From: Pontibacter deserti
Lineage (GTDB): Bacteria > Bacteroidota > Bacteroidia > Cytophagales > Hymenobacteraceae
DNA length: 64,000 nucleotides
Direction of reading: 5' to 3'
NCBI RefSeq assembly: GCF_023630255.1
Contig: NZ_JALPRS010000001.1
Span: 2,170,001-2,234,000, forward strand
The position numbers and the translations under genes are program-made. Positions 42,976 through 51,568 of the stretch are shown one piece after another. The notes under the pieces are model-generated. The model had not been told where the DNA came from and did not search any database. It saw only the letters and a list, made by a program, of their open reading frames with translations. Position 1 is the first letter of the stretch. Every line of letters starts with the position of its first letter.

Positions 42976-43434
42976 TTAGTTATTATCGTTATCGGCTTTA
43001 ACATCAACGTCTACATCAATGTCATCAATTTTACCCAAGCGTTTCTGAACTTTGTTTTCAAACTCATTCCAGTCAGCTTTGGTTTCTTCCCAATCACGAC
43101 GGGTTTCGTCATCCCATGTAGAAGACTCCGCTTCAAATTTGGCTTCTTTTTCCTTATACTCTGCACGCATCTCACGGTATTCGTCAGCAGTTACAGTTTC
43201 AGCTTTATCGGTATTTGTTTTTACCCAGCCAGAGAACTCATCGTACTCTTGGTTAGCTTCAGCACCAGCTTCGTTCAGCTCAGCATTAGCTTCTGCGTTC
43301 TCTTCACTTACCTCAGTTTGTGCTTCATCTACTTCAGCATTGGTTTCGTTCTGAGTTTCCTGGTTACAGGCAAAAGTAAATGCTCCTAAGGCTAGAGCAA
43401 GACCTATCGTTTTAAATTTAGATGCAATTTTCAT
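42976..43434 (-). CDS. Acidic lipoprotein, tandem paralogue 1
   Basis: A 152-residue lipoprotein; the signal ends GAFTFAC with the lipidated cysteine at about residue 23. A Glu/Ala/Asn-rich repetitive spacer (about 24-65, EANAE-like) leads to a helical module (about 66-135) with EFSGWVKTN, EYREMRAEYKEKEAKFEAES, WDDETRRDWEETKADWNEFE, and a DVDVDVKADNDNN tail. The module aligns without gaps to the next gene, so they are paralogues. Family not recognised; an amphipathic coiled coil at the envelope is likely. Own terminator. Confidence 0.82.
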   Translation of the reverse strand: MKIASKFKTIGLALALGAFTFACNQETQNETNAEVDEAQTEVSEENAEANAELNEAGAEANQEYDEFSGWVKTNTDKAETVTADEYREMRAEYKEKEAKFEAESSTWDDETRRDWEETKADWNEFENKVQKRLGKIDDIDVDVDVKADNDNN

Positions 43435-43545
43435 AGTAATATATTATTTGTTTCTGCTCTCTTATACGCTATATATCAAATATTGATATAGTAAATATTC
43501 AATTTCAATATTCTGGCTAAGACCAAGCTCTTTTTAATTGCAACA

Positions 43546-43911
43546 TCATTCTTCCTTTACCGTGTCCATGTCTAAGTCGGCATCAACAGCTTCCACTCTC
43601 TGATCTTTTTGTTTAACCTGCTGTTCTGCTTCTGCCCATTTTGCTTTTATCCCCTCCCATTGCTGCCTGGTCTGGTCATCCCATTTATCACTTTCGGCCT
43701 CCAATTCAGATACCCTGTTTTCATACTCTGTATTCAACTCCTCCCACTCCTCGTTGGTCAGCATCGGGGCACGTTCAGCATTCTGATTTACCCAATTACT
43801 GAAATCGCTGAGGTCGCGACTGGCTTCCTGTTTTGTATTTGGATCGCAGGCAATAAGACAGGTACATAGCAGTACCGGCAGCCACATTTTTAGATTAGAT
43901 ATAAACTTCAT
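43546..43911 (-). CDS. Acidic lipoprotein, tandem paralogue 2
   Basis: A 121-residue lipoprotein; signal MKFISNLKMWLPVLLCTCLI then AC, with the lipidated cysteine at residue 22. The start at 43911 was chosen for this signal; the longer frame to 44013 adds an implausible leader. It has the same helical module as the preceding gene (DFSNWVNQN, EEWEELNTEYENRVSELEAES, WDDQTRQQWEGIKAKWAEAE) but lacks the Glu/Ala-rich spacer. The tail is again Asp/Glu-rich. The 111-base gap between the two has no strong hairpin, so they may be co-transcribed, this one first. Confidence 0.8.
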   Translation of the reverse strand: MKFISNLKMWLPVLLCTCLIACDPNTKQEASRDLSDFSNWVNQNAERAPMLTNEEWEELNTEYENRVSELEAESDKWDDQTRQQWEGIKAKWAEAEQQVKQKDQRVEAVDADLDMDTVKEE

Positions 43912-44067
43912 AGTCTTTATAGTTGTTTTGCTTAAACCGTATACGAGCAATTTGGCTGTAGCATTTGTCTTACTTAAAAGATATAAATTTGCAATGCGCT
44001 GTAAGCATAACATTTTATTTGCACTCGTATACTATACTATCTAGTGTAGTACTTCAACTTTACCGCC

Positions 44068-45033
44068 ATGCCTATCCTAACATCAACTCACAAGGCACCC
44101 TTTTACCTTTTTAACGGCCACCTCCAAACTATTATCCCTGGCTTGTTCAGGCAGGTAGAAGGAATAACGTACACACGCGAACGTCTTTTTACTCCTGATC
44201 TGGATTTTATTGATGTAGACTGGTCTCAGGTAGGCTCAGAGAGTTTAGTTATACTTTCGCATGGCCTGGAGGGAGATAGTAGCAGACCTTACATATTGGG
44301 CATGGTGCGCGCTTTTAATGAACGTGGCCTGGATGCCCTTGCCTGGAACTACAGAAGCTGTAGCGGCGAACCTAATAAACTGCTCCGGTCTTATCACCTT
44401 GGTGCTTCCGACGACCTGCAGTTTGTAATAGAACATGCTTTGCAAACCGGCAACTATAACACCATACATCTGATCGGTTTTAGTGCAGGCGGAAACATAA
44501 CGCTTAAATATCTGGGGGAGAACCCGACTCAGGTACCATCAGAGGTAAAACGTGCTGTAGTATTTTCTGTACCGGTAGATCTGAAAGCATCTGCCCAAAA
44601 GATCTCGCGTGTGTATACGCAGCGCTTTCTTAAAACTTTGGGAGAGAAACTGGAGCAGAAGCGACAACTTTACCCGGAAGAAGTGGACCTGACTGACTAC
44701 AGTATTTTCTGGACCTTTCCTGAATTTGATAATCGGTATACAGCGCCCATACATGGCTTTAAAAATGCTGATGATTATTATGCCCGCGTTAGCTCTAAAC
44801 AGTTTCTGCAGGACATACAGAAGCCGACACTGTTGGTAAATGCCAAGAACGACCCGTTTCTGGCAGAAGAATGTTACCCGTTCGAAGAGGCAAAGACCAA
44901 CCCCTACTTTTATTTTGAGATGCCTGAGAATGGCGGCCACGTAGGCTTTGCCGAGGACTTCAGAAAAAATATTTATTATTCTGAGGCGCGGGCTGTAAGG
45001 TTTTTATTAGAAGAGGGAAGATATTGCTTGTAA
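44068..45033 (+). CDS. YheT-family alpha/beta hydrolase
   Basis: A 321-residue hydrolase of the YheT/AB-hydrolase 4 family. The N-terminal NGHLQTIIPGLFR (about 16-28) is characteristic; the triad is Ser in HLIGFSAGGNITLKYL (about 134-149), Asp in NAKNDPFL (about 258-265) and His in NGGHVGFAED (about 290-299). SHGLEGDSSRPYILGM (about 65-80) supplies the oxyanion loop. Members act on esters or as carboxylesterases; no firm substrate. Confidence 0.9.
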   Translation: MPILTSTHKAPFYLFNGHLQTIIPGLFRQVEGITYTRERLFTPDLDFIDVDWSQVGSESLVILSHGLEGDSSRPYILGMVRAFNERGLDALAWNYRSCSGEPNKLLRSYHLGASDDLQFVIEHALQTGNYNTIHLIGFSAGGNITLKYLGENPTQVPSEVKRAVVFSVPVDLKASAQKISRVYTQRFLKTLGEKLEQKRQLYPEEVDLTDYSIFWTFPEFDNRYTAPIHGFKNADDYYARVSSKQFLQDIQKPTLLVNAKNDPFLAEECYPFEEAKTNPYFYFEMPENGGHVGFAEDFRKNIYYSEARAVRFLLEEGRYCL

Positions 45034-45118
45034 TGCTTTGGTTTGTATCTAGTTGACCTTATGAGCCTTAACAAGATACCTGTTCTTTTTTCTAAGCAAA
45101 GTCAACTATAGCAGTTAC

Positions 45119-45172
45119 AGAAAAACTCCCTTCCTTAAACAAGAAAAGGATAAAGGGGTGGCTAGATTCCAG
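45119..45172. repeat. Degenerate copy of the 25142-25304 repeat arm
   Basis: AAAACTCCCTTCCTTAAACA followed by GGATAAAGGGGTGGCTAGATTCC aligns to the arm at 25267-25313 with scattered substitutions and about one inserted base. The rest of the 244-base gap between the YheT gene and rsmG shows nothing recognisable. Confidence 0.6.
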
Positions 45173-45277
45173 TAACCATAAAACTATAGATTAGACGATC
45201 ACTGGATCTGCGCACGCTGCGAGGTTTAGAAGCCTCCTATTAATCTTCAAAATCCTGGAAATCCTAATTTGGACATT

Positions 45278-45916
45278 TTATTTCAATGGAACATACACCA
45301 CTTTCTTTGTCTCGAAGAATTCTTCTGTAAAGTAGTCACTAAGATCAAACTGTTTGGTAATTAATCCTGATTCGGCAATCTCTTCTTCCAGGTCGCCGCC
45401 CTTCAGGTAGTATAAGCCTTCTATCGGGGAGCCAGTTTTCTTAAAACTGTTCATGATCCAGGGCCAGAAATTAGCCAGACGGGTAACGGCTCGACTTACT
45501 ACAAAATCAAATTTATCACGCACCTGTTCTGCCCTGGTATGGGAGGCAGTTACATTTTGAAGATGCAGCTCACGTGCAATCTCCTGCACCACGTGTATCT
45601 TCTTACCAATAGAATCTACAAGGTGAAACTTTACATCCGGAAACATAACGGCTAGTGGCAAACCCGGTAAGCCACCGCCTGTGCCCACATCCAGTACCGA
45701 AGTATGCTCCGGAAACTGAACTACCTTTGCTATGCCCAATGAGTGTAAGATATGGTGCACCCCTAACTGGTCCATGTCCTTACGCGAGATCACGTTTATT
45801 TTCTGGTTCCACTCCTGGTACAGCTCGCCCATACGCTCATACTTTTGCAGTTGGTCTTCGGTAAGCTCCGGAAAGTAACCCGATAATAAAGTGCGGATAG
45901 CAGTAGAATGAGGCAT
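45278..45916 (-). CDS. rsmG: 16S rRNA (guanine527-N7)-methyltransferase
   Basis: Methylates G527 in the decoding site of 16S rRNA. The 212-residue protein has YQEWNQKINVISRKDMDQLGV (about 32-52), HILHSLGIAKVV, the SAM-binding VLDVGTGGGLPGLPLAVMFP (about 74-93) and VSRAVTRLANFWPW (about 139-152). Normal length. It is followed on the same strand by no close gene; the small membrane protein upstream is 32 bases away and may be co-transcribed. Confidence 0.95.
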   Translation of the reverse strand: MPHSTAIRTLLSGYFPELTEDQLQKYERMGELYQEWNQKINVISRKDMDQLGVHHILHSLGIAKVVQFPEHTSVLDVGTGGGLPGLPLAVMFPDVKFHLVDSIGKKIHVVQEIARELHLQNVTASHTRAEQVRDKFDFVVSRAVTRLANFWPWIMNSFKKTGSPIEGLYYLKGGDLEEEIAESGLITKQFDLSDYFTEEFFETKKVVYVPLK

Positions 45917-45917
45917 G

Positions 45918-45958
45918 TTTATAGTTAGAAAGTTAGAGAGTTAAAAAGTTATACGGTA
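45918..45958. repeat. AGTTAGA-type short tandem repeat
   Basis: The gap between the small membrane protein gene and rsmG consists of units like AGTTAGA/AGTTAAA repeated about every seven to eight bases. Similar runs occur at 20954-20990, 25103-25135 and 49458-49548. Confidence 0.5.
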
Positions 45959-46170
45959 GTAAAATACAGCAGCACAGCCACCAGGCCTACTACAGCCACT
46001 ACAGCCAGCGCCATAAGTATATCGAACAGCAGCATTACTCCGGCATTGCGGTACTGGCCTTCGTATTTTATACTTAGCTCCCGCTCTATCTTTTCTATGT
46101 TACGCAAACGCAACTGTAAGTATAGTTTACCTGCACGCGAAAGTATAGTATCTGTTAAGGAACGAGGCAT
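45949..46170 (-). CDS. Small membrane protein, 73 residues
   Basis: A short protein whose N-terminal half is charged and helical (AGKLYLQLRLRNIEKIERELSI, about 13-34) and whose C-terminal half (about 45-70, LFDILMALAVVAVVGLVAVL) forms one or two membrane helices. It has no known domain that I recognise. The placement 32 bases upstream of rsmG and the plausible topology argue for a real gene. AAGTATA words are frequent within it. Confidence 0.6.
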   Translation of the reverse strand: MPRSLTDTILSRAGKLYLQLRLRNIEKIERELSIKYEGQYRNAGVMLLFDILMALAVVAVVGLVAVLLYFTTV

Positions 46171-46257
46171 TGTTATCGTATACTCCTGAGTCTTGCTACT
46201 TGTATTCTAAATAGGCTGCAAAAGTATAAAATAAGTATGGTATTGGCACTAAAAGTA

Positions 46258-46294
46258 TAAAGCCCCTGCTGCTTACGGGCAACAGGGGCTTTTA
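46258..46294 (-). terminator. Terminator of the ECF sigma factor gene
   Basis: AAAGCCCCTG/CAGGGGCTTT stem with T-rich tail on the minus strand, 35 bases beyond the stop. Confidence 0.85.
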
Positions 46295-46328
46295 ACGTAA
46301 TCAATAGTAACCTTAATTTTATTTCGTA

Positions 46329-46937
46329 TTAGATCAGGTGTTTCTTGTTTTTCACCATATCATAGAGCAACTCGCGGGCGCGGTGCAGCTGGGCTTTTAC
46401 AGTACCCAGTGGCGCGTTCAGCTCGGTTGCTATTTCTTCGTAGCTTAGCTCGTTAAAGTAACGCAGTGTAACCAGTCGTTGGTATTTTTCTGGCAGCTTA
46501 GCCACCACATACTGCATAATCTCGATCTTCTGATTTTTGATCGCCTCTTCCTGCGGGTTCAGGTTCTTATCCTTAAAGTCTATCGTAATCTCATCGCCAT
46601 TATCAATTTTAATAGCTGAGTCGATGCTCATGGTCTTGATCCTGTTTTTTCGGATAAAGTCGATGCAGTTGTTTGTAGCAATTCGGAACAACCAGGTACT
46701 GAAGGCATATTCCGGGTTAAACTTGTGCAGGTTTCTGAAGGCCTTTGCAAAAGCTTCTATCGTTAAGTCTTCGGCATCGTCGGCGTTGCGCACCATTTTG
46801 AGTACCACGTGGTACACAGGCTTTTTATAGATACTCATCAGCTCAGCATACGCTTTCTCGTCGTTATCTTCAACGGCTGCTTGTATCAGCTTGAAATCGT
46901 GTTTTGCTTTCGCTGAGAATTGTTTATTTACTTCCAT
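46329..46937 (-). CDS. ECF-type RNA polymerase sigma factor
   Basis: A 202-residue sigma-70 family protein with region 2 (about 25-95: NADDAEDLTIEAFAKAFRNL and FSTWLFRIATNNCIDFIRKN, the core-binding and -10 recognition part) and region 4 (about 145-195: LPEKYQRLVTLRYFNELSYE and EIATELNAPLGTVKAQLHRA, the helix-turn-helix). The inter-region linker is long for the class (about 100-140). No anti-sigma factor is next to it. Its start lies within the last ten bases of the glycosyltransferase gene, so it is second in that unit. Confidence 0.92.
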   Translation of the reverse strand: MEVNKQFSAKAKHDFKLIQAAVEDNDEKAYAELMSIYKKPVYHVVLKMVRNADDAEDLTIEAFAKAFRNLHKFNPEYAFSTWLFRIATNNCIDFIRKNRIKTMSIDSAIKIDNGDEITIDFKDKNLNPQEEAIKNQKIEIMQYVVAKLPEKYQRLVTLRYFNELSYEEIATELNAPLGTVKAQLHRARELLYDMVKNKKHLI

Positions 46938-48031
46938 CTGATTCGTTTATACAGTAGTACAGATATACCAAGGAACAGGTAATTAAAAAAGTACACAATG
47001 TCGAGTACCGGCAATAAAAACAAGGAGAGCTTGTCGTTTAGTCTGCGAGCTACTGATGTATACGCGGAAAACATTACAATGTACCGCAAACCGACTAAAG
47101 CGGCTAATATAGCTAAATGACTATTTACAACAAGAAGAATGATAGCTAATACGTAAAAAAGAATGTTCGAGATTACGAATGCGCCAACTTTTCTTTTATC
47201 ATTTGCCTTGTATTGCTTACCAACAGATAAATGTCTTCTTTTTTGGGTAAACCATTCCCGAAACGTCTTTTTGGGAATACTCCAGGTCTGTGCCTCTTTG
47301 TCTATAACAATATTTACTTTGCTATTGTTGACGGCATCTCTAACAAAAAGGTCATCATCGCCGCCAGTTGTTTTGATATGAGAGGCAAACCCTTTGTTTC
47401 TAAAGAAACACGCTTTCGTATAAGATAAGTTTCTGCCTACCCCCATATAGGCGTGTCCTTTGTTTGCCTGAGACAAATACTGAATAGCCGTTAGTAATGT
47501 TTCATAACGGATAAGATGATTCAAAAATCCTTTTAATTGTGCATATGGAGAGTAGCCAAGTACCAAATCACCCCCTGTTACATATCCACTTTGCATCTTT
47601 TCTATCCATTTCGAACTATAAGGCCGGCAGTCAGCATCGGTAAATAGCATGTGCTCGTACTTTGCTGCACGTATACCTAAGGCTAACGCATATTTCTTCG
47701 GGTTAAGATATTCCGGTGTCTTTTTTACAGTAACAACTTTAAAATTCGGGAACTGCCGCTCCAGCTCGAACAGGTAAAATTCAGTATCATCTTCTGAACG
47801 GTCGTTTACTACCAGCACTTCAAATTCAGGATATTCCTGGTCCAGCAGCATAGGCAAAAGCTCAAACAGGTTGTCCTGCTCGTTATGGGCAGCAACTATA
47901 ACTGATACCGGAACATGTTTTGTAACCTCCGGATCCCGGTGACGACTGAGAGGGAAAAAGTAGACAAGAGCGTAATATAACTGCACCAGCACACAAAGGC
48001 CAAGCAGCACTAAAAGTATAAGTGAGATCAA
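46928..48031 (-). CDS. Family 2 glycosyltransferase, membrane-bound
   Basis: A 367-residue protein. One N-terminal membrane helix (about 1-25) is followed by a GT-A domain: VSVIVAAHNEQDNLFELLP (about 42-60), VLVVNDRSEDDT (about 73-84), LFTDADCRPYSSKWIEKM with the DxD (about 129-146), and a Q/RRHLS-type motif TQKRRHLSVGKQY (about 256-268). Two to three helices follow at the C-terminus. Likely builds a surface lipid or polysaccharide. First gene of a unit with the ECF sigma factor, overlapping it by ten bases. Confidence 0.9.
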   Translation of the reverse strand: MISLILLVLLGLCVLVQLYYALVYFFPLSRHRDPEVTKHVPVSVIVAAHNEQDNLFELLPMLLDQEYPEFEVLVVNDRSEDDTEFYLFELERQFPNFKVVTVKKTPEYLNPKKYALALGIRAAKYEHMLFTDADCRPYSSKWIEKMQSGYVTGGDLVLGYSPYAQLKGFLNHLIRYETLLTAIQYLSQANKGHAYMGVGRNLSYTKACFFRNKGFASHIKTTGGDDDLFVRDAVNNSKVNIVIDKEAQTWSIPKKTFREWFTQKRRHLSVGKQYKANDKRKVGAFVISNILFYVLAIILLVVNSHLAILAALVGLRYIVMFSAYTSVARRLNDKLSLFLLPVLDIVYFFNYLFLGISVLLYKRIRWK

Positions 48032-48226
48032 GATGAGTAAAAGTTTATTTCAGATTGTCGGATCGTAAAATTATCAGGTGGTTTAATTGCATCACCAGCA
48101 GCAACAGTTCAATCAGGCTGCAAACAAACCAATTTCCAAATATCTCTCAAAAATAGGTATTCTATGGGCATTTCCGAATGCTGATGCTAATTATTAAATG
48201 TTTAAGGTTTGTACTGCTGCTATTCG

Positions 48227-48234
48227 TATCTTTG
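48227..48234 (+). promoter_or_regulatory. Probable -7 element of tgt
   Basis: TATCTTTG fits TAnnTTTG. A TTTG at 48208-48211 is 15 bases upstream, closer than the usual 19. It predicts a leader of roughly 85 bases. The remaining 295-base gap has no gene. Confidence 0.45.
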
Positions 48235-48326
48235 CGGCTTATTTACAGGAAGTATAATAAACTGCTGGTGAGCACACATAGCTGCAGGCAGGAGCTTCTC
48301 TATCCGAGGAGCATTTAAAGCACGAT

Positions 48327-49457
48327 ATGCAATTTTCGTTAGTAGCAACAGATAAACAATCCAAAGCGCGTGCAGGCGTAGTACAAACTGATCACGGTGC
48401 CATCGAAACGCCTATTTTTATGCCGGTGGGTACGGCAGGTACCGTTAAAGCCGTGCACCAGCGCGAACTAAAAGAAGACATAAAAGCTGAGATCATACTG
48501 GGCAACACCTACCATTTATACCTGCGCCCGGGCCTGCAGGTACTGGAGCAGGCTGGTGGCCTACACAAGTTCAATGGCTGGGACAGACCTATACTTACCG
48601 ACAGTGGTGGTTACCAGGTATTCTCGCTGGCAGGTACGCGCAAGATCAAAGAAGAAGGGGTAAAGTTTAAGTCGCATATAGATGGCTCTGCCATGGACTT
48701 TACACCAGAGAATGTGATGGATACGCAACGCACCATTGGCGCTGACATAATCATGGCCTTCGATGAGTGTACTCCCTACCCTTGCGATTATACTTACGCC
48801 AAGAACTCGATGGAGCGCACACACCGCTGGCTGCAACGCTGTGTAAACAGGTTTGACAGTACCGAGCCAAAGTATGGCTATTCGCAAACGCTATTCCCTA
48901 TAGTGCAGGGTAGCACTTACAAAGACCTGCGTGTGCAATCTGCAGAAACTATTGCAAGCTTCGGTAGAGAAGGTAATGCTATCGGTGGTTTGTCGGTAGG
49001 TGAACCTGCCGAGATGATGTATGAGATGACAGAAGTGGTGTGCGACATACTGCCAAAAGACAAGCCTCGTTACCTGATGGGTGTTGGTACACCAGCTAAT
49101 ATACTGGAGAACATTGCATTGGGCGTAGATATGTTTGACTGTGTATTGCCAACCCGTAACGCCCGTAACGGAATGTTGTTTACCACGCAGGGGGTTATCA
49201 ATATCCGTAATAAAAAATGGGCCGATGACTATAGCCCGATAGATGCGGAACTGGGCGGCTATGTAAGCACGTTCTACACCAAGGCTTATTTACGACATCT
49301 GATACACAGCGGCGAGTACCTGGCAGGGCAAATAGCCAGCGTGCATAATCTTACCTTCTATTTATGGTTGGTAAAGCAGGCACGCCAGCAGATCATTAAC
49401 GGCACTTTCCGGGATTGGAAAGACGTGATGGTAAAGAAATTAATGACACGGTTGTAG
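48327..49457 (+). CDS. tgt: tRNA-guanine transglycosylase without the zinc cysteines
   Basis: Exchanges guanine-34 for preQ1 in tRNAs with GUN anticodons. The 376-residue protein has LTDSGGYQVFSL (about 90-101, with D92), the GGLSVGE loop (about 220-226) and D271 nucleophile in FDCVLPTRNARNG. The canonical zinc site CxCxxC is replaced: residues 306-316 read DAELGGYVSTF, where E. coli has ECDCYTCRN, while the fourth ligand H340 (SVHNL) remains. All catalytic residues are otherwise intact, so it is probably active. I recall similar zinc-site loss in other Bacteroidota Tgt, unverified here. Confidence 0.94.
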   Translation: MQFSLVATDKQSKARAGVVQTDHGAIETPIFMPVGTAGTVKAVHQRELKEDIKAEIILGNTYHLYLRPGLQVLEQAGGLHKFNGWDRPILTDSGGYQVFSLAGTRKIKEEGVKFKSHIDGSAMDFTPENVMDTQRTIGADIIMAFDECTPYPCDYTYAKNSMERTHRWLQRCVNRFDSTEPKYGYSQTLFPIVQGSTYKDLRVQSAETIASFGREGNAIGGLSVGEPAEMMYEMTEVVCDILPKDKPRYLMGVGTPANILENIALGVDMFDCVLPTRNARNGMLFTTQGVINIRNKKWADDYSPIDAELGGYVSTFYTKAYLRHLIHSGEYLAGQIASVHNLTFYLWLVKQARQQIINGTFRDWKDVMVKKLMTRL

Positions 49458-49548
49458 TTAGAGAGTTAAAGAAGTAAGAGTTAGAGAATGTATCTTTAAT
49501 TCTTAAATTCTTAAACTCTCTAACTCCTAAACTCTTAAACTATAAATC
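49458..49548. repeat. Heptad-like inverted repeat between tgt and the LptF/G gene
   Basis: The left arm has units such as AGTTAGAG/AGTTAAAG, the right arm CTCTAACT/CTTAAACT. They can fold into a long imperfect hairpin, for example TTAGAGAGTT near 49460 with AACTCTCTAA near 49514. No gene in the gap. Confidence 0.65.
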
Positions 49549-49550
49549 TA

Positions 49551-50627
49551 TTGAAGCTCCTCGATTGGTATATACTGAAGAAGTTCCTGAGCACCTTTGT
49601 GTTCGCGGTGTTGATATTGGTGTCCATTATTTTGGTAATTGATTTTACTGAGAAGAACGACGACTTTATCCAGGAAAATGTAGCTGTATCAGAGATCATA
49701 TTTGATTATTACATCAACCTGATCCCCTTTTACGCGAACATGCTTAGCCCCATTACGGTGTTTATAGCAACTGTATTTGTTACAGCTAAGCTGGCATCGC
49801 ATACAGAGATTGTGGCTATGCTAAGTAGTGGTATTAGTTTCCGCAGATTAATGGTGCCTTATGTTGTTGGTGCTACGCTTATTGGTGCGCTCATATTTGG
49901 TTTAATTGGCTGGGTAATACCAAATGCCAATAAAAAGAGCGTAGCCTTCCAGGTGAAGTATGTAAAGAGCCCTTATACTTACGACAGTCGTAATATCCAT
50001 ATCAAAATAGCGCCGGATACTTATGTGTACATGGAAAGCTATAACAACAATGCCCACATTGGTTATAATTTTGCGCTGGAGCAAATTACTGGAACTTCAC
50101 TGAAGAGTAAGCTGACATCCAATAGTATTTCTTGGGACGAAGAAGCCGGCAAATGGCACATGGATTTTTATACTTTGCGTACCTTTAACGGCGAAAAGGA
50201 AACCATCTTTAAAGGTCAGGATCTGGACACTACACTGAACATGCGCCCGAAGGATTTTGAAAGTACCTATAAACTGGAGCAAACCCTTACCCTGACAGAA
50301 CTTAACAAATTTATTGCTGAGAAAAAGCAACGCGGAGCTGACGACCTTGAAATTTACCTGGTAGAGAAGTATGAACGCTTCAGCTATCCTTTTGCCATTA
50401 TTATACTTACCGTTATAGGAGTGATTGTAAGTGCGCGTAAAGCACGTGGTGGTGTAGGTGTGCAGATTGCGTTAGGTTTCTTCCTGGCATTCGTGTTTAT
50501 TGTTTTTGTTATTACCAGCCGCAGCTTGGCGCAGGTTGGTGATATTCCGCCATCTATTGCCGCCTGGATACCCATTATAGTTTTCACCGGGATCGGCTTT
50601 TTACTTTACCGTTACATACCGCGCTAA
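49551..50627 (+). CDS. LptF/LptG family permease (YjgP/YjgQ)
   Basis: A 358-residue inner-membrane protein of the lipopolysaccharide exporter. Membrane helices at about 10-32, 55-80, 95-120 and three more near the C-terminus (265-355) flank a periplasmic beta-jellyroll-like domain (about 125-255). LDWYILKKFLSTFVFAVLILV is the usual opening. The start is TTG at 49551; no in-frame ATG or GTG exists before the upstream stop at 49536. Bacteroidota often have a single scattered LptF/G gene. Overlaps the next gene by one base. Confidence 0.9.
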   Translation: MKLLDWYILKKFLSTFVFAVLILVSIILVIDFTEKNDDFIQENVAVSEIIFDYYINLIPFYANMLSPITVFIATVFVTAKLASHTEIVAMLSSGISFRRLMVPYVVGATLIGALIFGLIGWVIPNANKKSVAFQVKYVKSPYTYDSRNIHIKIAPDTYVYMESYNNNAHIGYNFALEQITGTSLKSKLTSNSISWDEEAGKWHMDFYTLRTFNGEKETIFKGQDLDTTLNMRPKDFESTYKLEQTLTLTELNKFIAEKKQRGADDLEIYLVEKYERFSYPFAIIILTVIGVIVSARKARGGVGVQIALGFFLAFVFIVFVITSRSLAQVGDIPPSIAAWIPIIVFTGIGFLLYRYIPR

Positions 50628-51568
50628 TGCCCCGATTAAAAGATTTTTTAGAGCTTCACTTTGTTATTTTACTGTGGGGCTTCACAGCTATACTTGGTAA
50701 GCTCATAACTATACCTGCCGTTGAAATGGTAGCTATACGTACACTGATAACTGCACTGGCACTTGGCCTGATCATCTATAAAACAAACGCTCCTTTCTGG
50801 CTGGGTCATGTTAGAGGGCTGCAGATGCTGGGAGTTGGTTTTTTAATAGCAGCCCACTGGATTCTGTTCTTTGCTGCTGCACGTGTATCATCGGTCTCTA
50901 TCTGTTTAATTGGTATGGCCACCGCCAGCCTCTGGACTTCTTTCCTGGAGCCAATGTTTACAAAGAAAAAGATAAAGCCTTACGAGGTATTCCTGGCGCT
51001 CCTGATCATACTTGGTCTATACATTATTTTCCGGAAAGAAACAGACTTTAACAGTTTCCTGGGTATTAGCATGGCCATAGGCTCGGCTCTACTGGCATCT
51101 ATCTTTACTATCATAAATGCTGGGCTGGTAAAAAAGATACCATCCACTACCATTACCTGCTACGAAATGGGCGGTGCTTTTCTGGGTACAATCTTATTCC
51201 TACCGGTTTATGCGGTATATTTTGTAGAGGGAAATCAGCTGAATTTTAACCTGATCCCGATGGATTGGGTGTACCTGGCAGTACTTATACTTGCCTGTAC
51301 AGTTTATGCCTACACAGCCGGTGTACGTTTAATGCAGCGCATCTCCGCCTTTACCATGAACCTGACCGTGAACCTGGAGCCTGTGTACGGCATTATCCTG
51401 GCTATTTTTATTTTTAACGAAAGCAGCCAGCTATCTGCAGAGTTCTATATTGGCGCAGGCATAATTCTGATGAGTGTATTTATCTACCCTGTAATTAATA
51501 CGGTTGCAGAACGACGCAAAAAATTACAGAAGGCCTTTCCAGAGGAGGTAGTGCTTCGGGAAGACTAA
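50627..51568 (+). CDS. EamA/DMT family transporter
   Basis: A 313-residue transporter with ten hydrophobic helices arranged as two EamA repeats (about 5-135 and 150-290). FVILLWGFTAILGKLITIPA (about 12-31) and the second-repeat opening LGISMAIGSALLASIFTIIN (about 143-162) are typical. Substrates in this superfamily range from amino acids to sugars. The ATG shares a base with the stop of the LptF/G gene, so the genes are coupled. Its last 45 bases overlap antisense with ispE. Confidence 0.9.
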   Translation: MPRLKDFLELHFVILLWGFTAILGKLITIPAVEMVAIRTLITALALGLIIYKTNAPFWLGHVRGLQMLGVGFLIAAHWILFFAAARVSSVSICLIGMATASLWTSFLEPMFTKKKIKPYEVFLALLIILGLYIIFRKETDFNSFLGISMAIGSALLASIFTIINAGLVKKIPSTTITCYEMGGAFLGTILFLPVYAVYFVEGNQLNFNLIPMDWVYLAVLILACTVYAYTAGVRLMQRISAFTMNLTVNLEPVYGIILAIFIFNESSQLSAEFYIGAGIILMSVFIYPVINTVAERRKKLQKAFPEEVVLRED

